This document shows, piece by piece, positions 1-7,925 of a stretch of 64,000 nucleotides of DNA. Made by a program: the position numbers and the translations under genes. Position 1 is the stretch's first letter, and each line of letters opens with the position of its first letter. The DNA comes from Brevibacillus dissolubilis (lineage in GTDB: Bacteria; Bacillota; Bacilli; Brevibacillales; Brevibacillaceae). The notes under the pieces were generated by a model. It ran no database searches. It worked only from the letters and a program-made list of their open reading frames with translations, and was not told where the DNA came from. The stretch covers positions 806,001 to 870,000 of the forward strand of contig NZ_VCNA01000001.1 in NCBI RefSeq assembly GCF_006170445.1. The letters run 5' to 3'.

Positions 1-1
1 G

Positions 2-124
2 GGTCGGCTGGTGGAAGCAGGCAGCCATGAGGAACTCCTCGCGCAAAATGGGCTGTATGCGCGGTTGTATGAGCAGCAGTTTGCCCATGAGGATCGCGTG
101 GATCGTATGGAGCATGCCAAATAA
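2..124 (+). CDS. ABC transporter ATP-binding/permease protein, C-terminal end (partial)
   Basis: The frame is open from the window edge and ends with TAA at 122-124, leaving about 40 codons. The visible residues ([20 protein letters not shown], then a short RLYEQQF tail) match the segment after the H-loop of ABC exporter half-transporters of the MsbA/LmrA/MdlB type, where 'G.(I/L)VE.G.H.ELL' and 'LY..L...QF' close the nucleotide-binding domain. The membrane domain and Walker motifs lie outside the window, so the substrate cannot be judged. A hairpin followed by a T-run lies 17 bases downstream. The call rests on this short but characteristic C-terminus. Confidence 0.75.
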   Translation, partial: GRLVEAGSHEELLAQNGLYARLYEQQFAHEDRVDRMEHAK

Positions 125-141
125 CATACCACACTGGAAAA

Positions 142-176
142 GGCCAGAAGTCCACAATCGGACGACTGACCTTTTT
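142..176. terminator. Intrinsic terminator between the ABC gene and the convergent NlpC/P60 gene
   Basis: A 12-base arm starting GGCCAG pairs with an arm ending CTGACC across a 6-base loop, with a few mismatches, and is followed by TTTTT. The opposite strand ends in CCTTTT, so it may serve both convergent genes. Confidence 0.6.
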
Positions 177-193
177 GATTTTGACATTTTTGA

Positions 194-1843
194 TTAGGCT
201 GCACTGCCCAAGTGCTGGACGCGTCTGATGGCAATCAGCTGGTAGTTTTTGTAGTACCAGGTGAGGTCGGTGATCATCATCTTTTTCTGCTTCCAGGCGG
301 CATGGGCCATTTTGTTGTTGCCCATGTAGATACCGACGTGGCTGACCACCCCATTTTTATTGGTGCTAAAAAACAGGAGGTCTCCTGGCTGAAGCTCACT
401 CCGTTTGACCGGCTTGCCGATTTTGGACTGGGCATGGGTGACACGTGGCAGATTGATCCCCAGCTGTTTGTAGACGTATTGAACGAATCCACTACAGTCG
501 AACCCTCTGGGGGTGTTACCGCCGTAGACATATGGCTTGCCGAGGACGGTTTGGACTTGCTTGGTGAGTTTTTGTTGGAAGGTGGGTTGGGGTGCGGGGG
601 TGGGAATTTTAGTGGCGGGGTGTTGGAGTGGTGCTGATGGGGCGGGAGTTTTAACTTTGATTGGTGTTGGGGCTTTTGTTTGGGGTTGAGGTTTGGGTGG
701 TGCTGGGACTGGTGCTCGGGTTTGGGCTTTTACTGGCGTTGGAGCTGGTGCGGAGGTTTGGGCTTTTACTGGCGTTGGAGCTGGTGCGGGGGTTCGAGCT
801 TTTACTGATGTTTGGGTTAGCCCGGAGGTTTGATCTTCAGTTGTCGTTAGTGGTTTATCTGGTTGTTGCGTTACATTGAAATCCGAATTAACAGCCTGAT
901 TAGTCAGCTCATTTCCCGTTTCGGAGGCTACTTTAGAATTAGACGGTGCAACAGCCGGGTTTGCCTGTTGTACTGTCGCTTTTGCAGGCTGTACCGTGTT
1001 TGTCGGCTGTACCGTCGCTTTTGAGGGCTGTACCGTGTTTGTCGGCTGTACCGTCGCTTTTGCAGGCTGTACCGTGTTCGTCGGTTGTACCACTGCTTTT
1101 GCAGGCTGTGCCGCGTTCTCCGGTTGTACCACCGTTTTTACAGGCTGTGCCGCGTTCTCCGGTTGTACCTTCACTTTTGCAGGCTGTACCGCATTCGCTG
1201 GCTGTATATCCCTCACTGGCTGTACCGCTTTCCCCGGCACTCCCTGCCAACTCTCCCCTGCCTTTTTCCCCAGCATCCGTCTGTACCCAACCACCTGATC
1301 ATGCCGGTCGTACCAAGTCAAGTCTGTGATCATGATCTTTTTCTGTTTCCAGGCGGCGTGCACCATTTGGTTGTGACCCACGTAGATGCCGACGTGTCCG
1401 ATGATGCCGTTTTTAGAGGGGCTGAAAAAGATCAGGTCACCCACTTGCAAATCCTTTCGTTCCACAGGGATGCCCGCGGCGAATTGGTTTTTGGAGAGGC
1501 GGGGCAGATCGATCCCGGACTGCTTGTAGACATACTGGACGAAGCCGCCGCTGTCGAACCCTTTGGGCGTAGCGCCGCCTGCGACGACAGGCTTGCCGAT
1601 CAGCGAATCGACGGTCTGGATCAGTTGCTTGCGCATGAGCTGTTCGAGTGGAGATGGCACCGACTTGATGATCAGCCCTTCTCCAAAAGCAGGCTCGCCC
1701 AGATCATCTGAGACGGCGGTATCCTCTTTTTTGTGGCTGACTGGTTTGGTCTTGGTTTTGTTGGCTGCCTCGACCGCAGTCGGCTCCATGGTCAACAACG
1801 CTCCGGCGAGTGCCAGAGGCAAGAGCAAGGCTTTCTGCTCCAT
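194..1843 (-). CDS. Secreted double NlpC/P60 cell-wall endopeptidase with a degenerate first domain
   Basis: This 549 aa protein should be exported and cleave peptide stems of peptidoglycan. The start is placed at the ATG at 1843, six bases after an AGGAGG, which exposes a signal peptide (MEQKALLLPLALAGALL). A longer frame reaching 2170 has no signal peptide at its start. Two NlpC/P60 domains lie at about residues 69-190 and 425-549. The second has the catalytic Cys in GFDCSGF (about Cys450) and His in SHVGIY (about His502). The first reads GFDSGGF, so the nucleophile is Ser. Between them is a long Pro/Ala/Thr/Val linker of about 13-residue repeats (QPAKATVQPTNTV-like), then APTPVKAQT-like repeats, resembling a flexible wall-spanning region. 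Known members are autolysins or spore-lysis enzymes; the exact role here is open. Confidence 0.85.
   Translation of the reverse strand: MEQKALLLPLALAGALLTMEPTAVEAANKTKTKPVSHKKEDTAVSDDLGEPAFGEGLIIKSVPSPLEQLMRKQLIQTVDSLIGKPVVAGGATPKGFDSGGFVQYVYKQSGIDLPRLSKNQFAAGIPVERKDLQVGDLIFFSPSKNGIIGHVGIYVGHNQMVHAAWKQKKIMITDLTWYDRHDQVVGYRRMLGKKAGESWQGVPGKAVQPVRDIQPANAVQPAKVKVQPENAAQPVKTVVQPENAAQPAKAVVQPTNTVQPAKATVQPTNTVQPSKATVQPTNTVQPAKATVQQANPAVAPSNSKVASETGNELTNQAVNSDFNVTQQPDKPLTTTEDQTSGLTQTSVKARTPAPAPTPVKAQTSAPAPTPVKAQTRAPVPAPPKPQPQTKAPTPIKVKTPAPSAPLQHPATKIPTPAPQPTFQQKLTKQVQTVLGKPYVYGGNTPRGFDCSGFVQYVYKQLGINLPRVTHAQSKIGKPVKRSELQPGDLLFFSTNKNGVVSHVGIYMGNNKMAHAAWKQKKMMITDLTWYYKNYQLIAIRRVQHLGSAA
963..1215 (-). 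repeat. 39-nt tandem repeats encoding the Pro/Ala/Thr linker of the NlpC/P60 protein
   Basis: The coding strand repeats a unit of about 39 bases (13 codons, QPAKATVQPTNTV and variants) several times between the two NlpC/P60 domains. The repeats stay in frame and diverge gradually, so copy number could vary by slippage without breaking the gene. Confidence 0.75.
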
Positions 1844-1962
1844 GTGCATCCTCCTTTCATGAAAAAAGCATGGATGTACAACTACCTCTAGTGTATGGTG
1901 CTGGGGGCATTGGGTCTTGTACGTTCGAACTAGCGTGGTGAAAAAAAGTTGTGAACACAAAG

Positions 1963-1995
1963 AACCAGCCGTTCTTGATCGAACGACTGGTTTTT
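1963..1995 (-). terminator. Intrinsic terminator downstream of the TerC-family gene
   Basis: AACCAG-CCGTTC pairs with GAACG-ACTGGTT across a short loop, followed by a T-rich stretch on either strand. It sits between the end of the TerC gene and the start of the NlpC/P60 gene and separates the two minus-strand units. Confidence 0.65.
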
Positions 1996-2070
1996 GGCTT
2001 GGATATGGATCTGCGATAATCTGTACAAAGCAGGCCGCTTCGCTTGTCGGCTTGCATAGACAGTCCAGGG

Positions 2071-2754
2071 TTACGCAGCTGGGTTTGGTTTCGCTGTTTT
2101 TTGCTTCTGCATTCTCCCAAGCAAAAGTACACCGCCCACCACGGCAATCGTCAAGAGCCACTTCAGCCATGCATTCTCAGTGAAAAACGGTTCGAGGAAC
2201 GGCTCCTCCACGATCATCTTCGTCGCAGTCCAAGCCAATACCCCTGCACCGATGTAGATGATCACTGGGAAACGCTCCACCCATTTGAGGATGATCGTGC
2301 TGCCCCAGACGACGATCGGCACGCTGATCAATAAGCCCAGCACGACCAAGAGGAAGCTTCCGTGTGCCGCACCTGCAACAGCCAGTACGTTATCCAGCCC
2401 CATTACGGTATCCGCGATGATGATCGTCCGAACCGCTGCCGCCAGACTGGCCTGAGTCTGTACGTTATGATCCTTCTCCTCGACCAGCAGCTTGTAGGCG
2501 ATCCACACCAAGAGCACGCCCCCGATGAGCAAGAGACCCGGAATTTGGAGCAGCCAGACCACGGCCAGTGTCAAGAGCGAACGGATGACAATCGCACCAA
2601 GCGTTCCCCAGAAGATGACTTTTTTCTGCTGATCCTTCGGCAGATTGCGGGCTGCCAGACCGATTACGATCGCATTGTCGCCCGCCAAGACCAGGTCAAT
2701 CACGACGATTGCGAGTAGGGCCGACCAGAATTCAGGTGAAAATAACATGTCCAT
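2071..2754 (-). CDS. TerC-family integral membrane protein (YjbE/YkoY type), probable Mn2+ exporter
   Basis: This 227 aa polytopic protein has about seven hydrophobic helices and the TerC signatures LAGDNAIVIGLAAR near the N-terminus and MGLDNVLAVAGAAHG in the middle; these acidic and Asn residues are thought to bind metal. The start is the ATG at 2754, nine bases after AAGGAG; an alternative ATG at 2748 cannot be excluded. Known relatives in Bacillus (YceF, YkoY) load exported enzymes with manganese or export it. The yybP-ykoY Mn2+ riboswitch just upstream strongly supports a manganese role. The gene appears monocistronic, with its own leader and terminator. Confidence 0.88.
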   Translation of the reverse strand: MDMLFSPEFWSALLAIVVIDLVLAGDNAIVIGLAARNLPKDQQKKVIFWGTLGAIVIRSLLTLAVVWLLQIPGLLLIGGVLLVWIAYKLLVEEKDHNVQTQASLAAAVRTIIIADTVMGLDNVLAVAGAAHGSFLLVVLGLLISVPIVVWGSTIILKWVERFPVIIYIGAGVLAWTATKMIVEEPFLEPFFTENAWLKWLLTIAVVGGVLLLGRMQKQKTAKPNPAA

Positions 2755-2793
2755 GCAGCAACACTCCTTCGTAACCAAAATGTTCTACCTATG

Positions 2794-2859
2794 AAAAAAC
2801 CTCTGCAGTGTGAAAAGATGGGAAGCATAACCCACACATTCACAAGGCAAAGGTCTCGC
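2794..2859 (-). terminator. Riboswitch-controlled intrinsic terminator of the TerC leader
   Basis: On the minus strand CCTTTGC, part of the aptamer's conserved 3' side, can pair with GCAGAGG; GTGAA pairs with TTCAC inside this; TTTTTTC follows. The arm shared with the aptamer P1 helix gives a simple switch: with Mn2+ bound the aptamer holds CCTTT and transcription continues, without it the terminator forms. Confidence 0.7.
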
Positions 2860-2948
2860 AAACAACACTTTGGTTGCCAATAAAGCCGGGGATGGGTTAT
2901 CCCGTATTGACGACTTTACTGTACCTGCTACTCCCCTTTGGAGGTTAT
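2841..2948 (-). promoter_or_regulatory. yybP-ykoY manganese riboswitch aptamer
   Basis: Read on the minus strand, the leader of the TerC gene contains the family hallmarks in order: AAAGGGGAGTAGC at the 5' side, a GTCGTCAATACGGG segment, GGCAACC and GCGAGACCTTTGCC at the 3' side. AAAGG and CCTTT close P1. yybP-ykoY elements bind Mn2+ and in Bacillota commonly control TerC-family and P-type exporters, matching the gene downstream. The aptamer overlaps a terminator hairpin, which indicates transcriptional control. Confidence 0.9.
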
Positions 2949-3017
2949 TTCACGATATATATCAAAGTATTACGATATAATGATGTGTTGGTTTCAAAAA
3001 AAATAATCATTTTCTCC

Positions 3018-3046
3018 AAAAAAAACGCCAGATCATAAGACGGCTG
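3018..3046 (-). terminator. Possible terminator of the germinant receptor operon
   Basis: A weak hairpin (GCC...GGC with internal mismatches) is followed by TTTTTTTT directly after the stop of the gerB-type gene. The T-run is strong and the stem poor. Confidence 0.45.
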
Positions 3047-3051
3047 ACTCA

Positions 3052-4161
3052 TTATGCGGTTTCGCGGTCAGAAGGGGTTGGCCTTGGCTTGATGAATAAT
3101 CCCACGATATACAGAATAACGGGGAGACTGATTGCGATGCTCAGTGCCCATACCGGCCACACATGCTCCAACAACTCAACCGCGCGCACCTTATCCAACA
3201 CGATCCAGTAACCAAACGCTGATAACACCAGGGCAGATGGAATGATCATCGGTCGTATGTCTTTTAGTCCGAACAACTGGGAGGCAGCCTGGGATGTGCA
3301 GAGAATGCAGATCATCGTCTGAACCAAGGACGTGATGGCAAAAAACGCGACCATGATCATCTCGTATCGATGGATAAACATCCCGATCTCCGCACTGCGG
3401 GCCAATTGCATACACGAGACCGTATAATGACCGGTTACTTCCGGCGAAAGCACCCCCACCTCCAGAAGCGGCCACATCCCGACCATAATCGCGCTAAACA
3501 TGACACCTCCCACACCTGCGCGCGACCAGATCGTTTTTTCCCTGACCATCGGCAGAATCATTCCGGTCATCATGGTGGCCACCGCCCAATCTGTATCATT
3601 ATGACGGCTGGCGATAAAGGTATTGATCACCCCTGTGTTGAGAAACGGCATCAGCTCCCTGACATCCATCAGGTGAAGCGATCCTATCAGTATCAGTACA
3701 TTGAGTGAGATGATGGCAAAGACACCGACCAATGCTGTCCTCCCCAATACCTCCAGCCCGTGAAACACGCCATACACGCCGACGATCAAAGCAACGACGA
3801 TCAATAACAGCACAGGCATTTCCGGTAAAAAGTAATCCAGCATGTGATAGACAAACGTAATCATCACCGTAGCATAAGCACCAAGAAAGAATAGGATTTG
3901 CAGCAAGCTGATGAATTTTCCCACCCATTTACCAAAAAGAACGGAAGCGTACTCCGCCAGATTTTTGTCCGGCATACGGCAGATGATCAAGACGGTGAGC
4001 AGCATGATCACCGAGCCTTTTATCGTAGAGAACACCATGGCGACCCAGATATCGTTCATGGCTTCTCTGGCCATCAAGCCCTGCGTGACGCCGATTGCCT
4101 TGGGATAGACCATGTTGATGATCAGTCCCATCAGAATCCCATTGGTTATCTTGGTCTTCAT
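3052..4161 (-). CDS. Spore germinant receptor B subunit (GerAB/GerKB family permease)
   Basis: This 369 aa protein has about ten membrane helices over its whole length and belongs to the endospore germination permease family, related to APC amino-acid transporters. In known receptors the B subunit sits in the spore inner membrane and binds the germinant. It is the last gene of a three-gene operon in the order A-C-B, the same as gerK in B. subtilis. Its ATG overlaps the end of the gerC-type gene by four bases, indicating translational coupling. Length is normal for the family (about 365 aa). The germinant cannot be predicted from sequence. Confidence 0.9.
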   Translation of the reverse strand: MKTKITNGILMGLIINMVYPKAIGVTQGLMAREAMNDIWVAMVFSTIKGSVIMLLTVLIICRMPDKNLAEYASVLFGKWVGKFISLLQILFFLGAYATVMITFVYHMLDYFLPEMPVLLLIVVALIVGVYGVFHGLEVLGRTALVGVFAIISLNVLILIGSLHLMDVRELMPFLNTGVINTFIASRHNDTDWAVATMMTGMILPMVREKTIWSRAGVGGVMFSAIMVGMWPLLEVGVLSPEVTGHYTVSCMQLARSAEIGMFIHRYEMIMVAFFAITSLVQTMICILCTSQAASQLFGLKDIRPMIIPSALVLSAFGYWIVLDKVRAVELLEHVWPVWALSIAISLPVILYIVGLFIKPRPTPSDRETA

Positions 4162-5360
4162 TTATTCTCACCTCTTTGGTTGACCCGTTCTTCGAGTAAG
4201 ACAGGGTTGTTGATTTCCGTCTCGACATGCACCCTGACCACGGCGCGCGGGAACTCTTCCTCCCAACGGTCACGGACCTTTTTCCACTCTTTGGGGTACT
4301 TGTTCTCGAAGTATTTGCCCAGCTCCAAAAAATCCACCTTGTACGTCCGTTGCGCTGCTTTGACGACCTTCTCCAGCCGCTCTTTGAGCACTTTTTCCAA
4401 CGGTTCTTCCATCAGTTGCATCAGTTCGGCCTGCGACAAGCGGGAGCGGCACCCCGATTCAACCATGTCCACATACGTTTTGAGACGGACGTCAAAATAA
4501 ATCTTTCCATTCTGATACGTAGGTTCGACTGTAAACCGCTGATAACGCAGCTCCAGACTGGCCTCATTCTTTTTATCATCCGGACAGGGGATCGGGACGA
4601 CCGCTGACTCCACCCGTTCGGTGAAATAGAGCAGGGCTTGTGACTCTTTGGAATCGAGAGTGCCGATTAATTTATCTTTGCGGAATATACCGGTGCCGCT
4701 CAGCTCCACCTGGTCAATAGATCCGTGCTCCTGCGGCTTCTTGTTGGAGGTTCCCCGGCCTTTGAGGGTAAGCCTCGCCAAGATGGGATGCGAGGTTCTG
4801 CTTAGATAAGCAGCCAGCAATTGGCGCATATCTGTGCGGGGGGCCTCCGCCACAATCTCGTTGTAGCGAAACAGCCGGTCAACGGATTGACCGGGAATCA
4901 CTTCCAATCCGGTCTGGGTCGATACCAATTCGTGGGCGGCATGTGGGGTCACCGCCACCCAGGTTCGCATTCGCAGCTCGTGATTGCGGCTAAAAAAGTC
5001 GATGACATCCATGATCCCGTCACGGGCGTAATCCTCATTGATCACGATGACAAAATTATGTGCCCAAAAGATACGGCGCGACGAAAAACGGGCCAGATTG
5101 CGGATTGCCTCAAAAATGGTTCTGCCTTCAGCCGATATGGAATAGATCGGCTCCCCTGTCTGGCCGGATGGCGCCCCCGTCTGTCCACGCGCATCAGCAG
5201 GGCGGGCAATCTGTGCTGTCACCCTGACTGTCCCCTCCTGCTTCCCTTTGTCCAGCCCCACTGCCATAACCAGCGCCAGATCACTGATCTCCCGTTTCCC
5301 ACAACCGGAGAGCAGGATTACAAACGCGATGCACAGGCAGACTGACAATGGTTTATTCAT
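4158..5360 (-). CDS. Spore germinant receptor C subunit, Ger(x)C-family lipoprotein
   Basis: This 400 aa lipoprotein has a signal peptide and lipobox LLSGC with the lipidated Cys at residue 20. The body matches Ger(x)C proteins, including ISDLALVMAVGLDKG after the lipobox and a basic, helical C-terminal region. GerC subunits sit on the outer face of the spore inner membrane and are needed for receptor function after diacylglycerylation. The gene overlaps both neighbours by a few bases, so the A, C and B subunits should be made stoichiometrically. Expression in the forespore would be expected from known receptors; no clear sigma-G promoter was recognised upstream of the operon. Confidence 0.9.
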   Translation of the reverse strand: MNKPLSVCLCIAFVILLSGCGKREISDLALVMAVGLDKGKQEGTVRVTAQIARPADARGQTGAPSGQTGEPIYSISAEGRTIFEAIRNLARFSSRRIFWAHNFVIVINEDYARDGIMDVIDFFSRNHELRMRTWVAVTPHAAHELVSTQTGLEVIPGQSVDRLFRYNEIVAEAPRTDMRQLLAAYLSRTSHPILARLTLKGRGTSNKKPQEHGSIDQVELSGTGIFRKDKLIGTLDSKESQALLYFTERVESAVVPIPCPDDKKNEASLELRYQRFTVEPTYQNGKIYFDVRLKTYVDMVESGCRSRLSQAELMQLMEEPLEKVLKERLEKVVKAAQRTYKVDFLELGKYFENKYPKEWKKVRDRWEEEFPRAVVRVHVETEINNPVLLEERVNQRGENK

Positions 5361-6903
5361 CCGATTCGTGCCCTCCTTGGTCGTGGTCGGGACCCGGACG
5401 CTGATTTTCCGTCTGTCGGTACATATCCCCCTTCGCCATATGCGGCCGCTTGTCCATCATCCACCAAGGCATACGGAATACCATGTCTTTTTGGTCGGAT
5501 GGCCGAAATGGTGTAGCAGGTGAAAAATAAGGCTCCCCAAACGAGCGGACCGACATCGCATGGATGACCAACAGCATGAACACCGCAGCAAAGCCCAATA
5601 AACCAAGCGTCCCTGATGCGATCATCAAAGGAAACCGCAGCATTCGGATGGAGAAGGATGCTGCATAGTTCGGGATGGCAAAAGAGGAAATCGCCGTAAT
5701 CGAGATGACAATGACCATAAACGGGCTTACCAGACCCGCCTGTACCGCGGCTTGCCCAATGACCAAGGAACCGACGATACTCATCGCCGAACCGATCGGT
5801 CTTGGCATCCGCAGCCCCGCTTCCCGCATCAACTCAAAGGTGATTTCCATGATGAGCGCCTCCATCAAGACCGGAAACGGCACGACCTCCCGCCCCGAAG
5901 CGATCGTGAGGGCAAGCGGTGTGGGCACCATCTCCTGATGAAAGCTAAGCAGCATCACATACACCGAAGGCGCAGTCAGACTGAGGAGAAACGCAATATA
6001 TCGGATCATCCGAAAAAAAGTCCCGACCCAATAGCGGGAATAATAATCGTCAGATGCCTGAATGTATTGCCAGAAATACGTGGGCACAATCAACACAAAC
6101 GGACTGTTGTCCACAAAAATCGCTGCCCGCCCCTCCAAGAGTGCTGCCGCCACTTTATCTGGTCTCTCCGTGCTTTGGATCGTAACAAACGGGGACAAGG
6201 GTACGTCCTCAATCAATTCCTCGATATACCCACTGTCCAGAATCGCGTCAATCTTAATCCGCTCCAAACGCTGAAACACCTCGTCAACCAACCCCGGCTT
6301 GACAATTCCATCAATAAAAGCCACGTTGACATCCGTTTTGGAACGCTTCCCGATTTTCATAGCCCGAAAATGAAGCAGCGGATCACGAATTCTGCGACGG
6401 ACCAACGCCGTATTGGTACGTATACTTTCTGTAAAGCCCTCCCGCGGACCACGGATCACCGACTCTGTCATCGGCTCCTCCACACTCCGCGTCTTCCATC
6501 CCCGCGACGAGAGAATCAGAACCTTTTCAAAACCATCGGCAATGATCACCGTATCCCCTGACAATATCGCTTCAACCGCGGCTTCACAGCAATCCACCTG
6601 GCTGATCGAAGCATCACTTAGCAGGTGCGTCTGCACATTCCGGATCAAATCATACGAGCCCAGCACCGTTCCATCTAAATGAGTCACATGGTACTGCAAA
6701 TCCCGAATCGCTTTGTCGATCTGCTTGTCATCAGCCAATCCATCGGTAAAAAAGAAACAGCATGGAATATCCACTTTTTCATGAATGATCACTTCGCGTT
6801 TGACAATATCACAGCTTTTGCCCAAGACTTCTTCCATCAGGGCGACGTTATCCTCGTAATCTATGGTAAACTCGCTTTGTAATAGCGCTTCCAAATTTTT
6901 CAT
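5353..6903 (-). CDS. Spore germinant receptor A subunit (GerA family)
   Basis: This protein of about 516 aa has a soluble N-terminal half (residues 1 to about 285) and a C-terminal half with 5-6 membrane helices, the standard GerA/SpoVAF layout. Family motifs include GPREGFTESIRTNTALVRRR and the PFP..LEALIMEITFELMREA segment. The start is placed at the ATG at 6903, ten bases after a GGGG-rich ribosome site; an upstream ATG at 6927 lacks a good site. It is the first gene of the A-C-B operon. Known A subunits form the oligomeric, ion-channel-like part of the receptor. The PRPIGSAMSIVGSLVIGQAAV segment is highly conserved in the family. Confidence 0.92.
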   Translation of the reverse strand: MKNLEALLQSEFTIDYEDNVALMEEVLGKSCDIVKREVIIHEKVDIPCCFFFTDGLADDKQIDKAIRDLQYHVTHLDGTVLGSYDLIRNVQTHLLSDASISQVDCCEAAVEAILSGDTVIIADGFEKVLILSSRGWKTRSVEEPMTESVIRGPREGFTESIRTNTALVRRRIRDPLLHFRAMKIGKRSKTDVNVAFIDGIVKPGLVDEVFQRLERIKIDAILDSGYIEELIEDVPLSPFVTIQSTERPDKVAAALLEGRAAIFVDNSPFVLIVPTYFWQYIQASDDYYSRYWVGTFFRMIRYIAFLLSLTAPSVYVMLLSFHQEMVPTPLALTIASGREVVPFPVLMEALIMEITFELMREAGLRMPRPIGSAMSIVGSLVIGQAAVQAGLVSPFMVIVISITAISSFAIPNYAASFSIRMLRFPLMIASGTLGLLGFAAVFMLLVIHAMSVRSFGEPYFSPATPFRPSDQKDMVFRMPWWMMDKRPHMAKGDMYRQTENQRPGPDHDQGGHESDE

Positions 6904-7027
6904 AAAAGGACCCCACCCCTTATCCATGAGCAGTTACTACTCTGTATCGCCAAGTGTGCCTGCTGTTATTCCCCGTATGTCTATTCTTTTTGGAAAAGGG
7001 ACAGACTGAGGAATTGGAGGGGGTTTC

Positions 7028-7183
7028 ATGGATTTTTACCATTCGTTCATCTATACGTACATCTTTAATTCCACCTGGTTCATCTATACCGTCATTGCGG
7101 TTGTTTGCCTGATTAACATCCTTTCGCCGATCCTGCTCTGGATCATCTTCAGCGGAAAAGGAGGCAACAAGAAAAAAGCCTAA
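7028..7183 (+). CDS. Small single-pass membrane protein, 51 aa, unknown function
   Basis: An ATG at 7028, seven bases after TTGGAGGGGG, opens a 51-codon frame ending with TAA at 7181-7183. The peptide starts MDFYHSFIYTYIF, has one hydrophobic helix (about residues 19-44) and ends GKGGNKKKA, so its positive tail is probably cytoplasmic. It is divergent from the germinant receptor operon. Its last codons overlap the terminator of the convergent hemerythrin-like gene. The strong ribosome site and clean topology support a real gene. No family was recognised. Confidence 0.6.
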   Translation: MDFYHSFIYTYIFNSTWFIYTVIAVVCLINILSPILLWIIFSGKGGNKKKA

Positions 7184-7206
7184 CCTCTATCAGTAGAAGG
7201 TTAGGC
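7171..7206 (-). terminator. Intrinsic terminator of the first hemerythrin-like gene
   Basis: A perfect 9 bp stem (GCCTAACCT / AGGTTAGGC) is followed on the minus strand by TTTTTTC. It overlaps the 3' end of the small convergent gene at 7028-7183. Confidence 0.8.
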
Positions 7207-7245
7207 TCTGTATATACGTCCCAAGCAGGAATCCCCCTGCCCGCG

Positions 7246-7746
7246 CTAGATTCCCCGCAGCGCGTAAGCCCGCGCAATCTCGTCGGCAATCTCGGTCCGC
7301 TCCTCCGCCGTCAGAATCACGCTGGCCATCGGAAACAGGTAATGGTCTTCTTTTTCAATATGCTTCTTCAGCAGATAAGCAAGCAGGTTCATCTTCTTCA
7401 TAAGCTCCGGGTTAGGCTCGCCTGGATTGCGCTCCAGAAACATCTGGCGCACTTCCTCATAGCTGTTGCGGATCACGTCATGCTCCTGCGTGAGCTTCAT
7501 CACCGGGCCTGCGGTATCACTTGGGATGTGCTTTTGCAGGCGCGGCAGGATGAATTCTTCTTCATAGACAAAATGCTGGGTCAGCTCCTCCCCAATCTCG
7601 CGCAAGGCATCCGCATACACCTCTTCATTATATCCCTCACGCACCCGGTCCATCAGCTCGCTCAGAGCCGCATGCTCCTCTACATAAGTATGAAGCTCTG
7701 GTGCGATAATCGCCAATACGTCTTCCTGTTGTACCTTTTTATCCAT
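7246..7746 (-). CDS. Hemerythrin-like HHE-domain protein
   Basis: This 166 aa helical protein has the spaced His/Glu ligands of the HHE cation-binding domain: HTYVEEHAAL, TQHFVYEEEFILP, QEHDVIRNSY and KKHIEKEDHYLFP. Such proteins carry a di-iron site and bind O2 or NO, or help repair nitrosatively damaged iron centres (YtfE/ScdA-like role). It is divergent from hcp and shares one Fnr-type box with it at 7833-7848; a -10-like TAGACT lies at 7806-7811 with the same spacing as on the hcp side. A second HHE protein is encoded at 12110-12625. Together these suggest a role in NO or low-oxygen response. Confidence 0.85.
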   Translation of the reverse strand: MDKKVQQEDVLAIIAPELHTYVEEHAALSELMDRVREGYNEEVYADALREIGEELTQHFVYEEEFILPRLQKHIPSDTAGPVMKLTQEHDVIRNSYEEVRQMFLERNPGEPNPELMKKMNLLAYLLKKHIEKEDHYLFPMASVILTAEERTEIADEIARAYALRGI

Positions 7747-7832
7747 ATGAGATTCACTCCTTCATCGGTTGAGACGATTCGTTCTACTGTTATTCATCGT
7801 TGTTTAGTCTACTCTTCATGGATTCGGAATGC

Positions 7833-7848
7833 TGTGATTTTACTCACA
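7833..7848. promoter_or_regulatory. Fnr/Crp-type operator shared by hcp and the divergent hemerythrin-like gene
   Basis: TGTGA-TTTTAC-TCACA is a perfect match to the B. subtilis Fnr box TGTGA-N6-TCACA. Its centre (7840.5) is 32 nt from the centre of a TACCAT -10 element for hcp (7870-7875) and 32 nt from TAGACT for the minus-strand gene (7806-7811). Both distances place the box near -41.5, the class II activation position, in both directions. Confidence 0.85.
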
Positions 7849-7925
7849 ACCTCCCCCTCTCCCCCATGCTACCATGTAGCCATAAGACAAACGAACCTCT
7901 CACCACTTAGAAGGAGTGAAGATAT

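Noticed and set aside
939-1329. Repetitive open frames in other phases of the NlpC/P60 linker
   Set aside because: Every phase of the 39-nt repeats is open because the unit is a multiple of three; only the frame joining the two NlpC/P60 domains makes sense.
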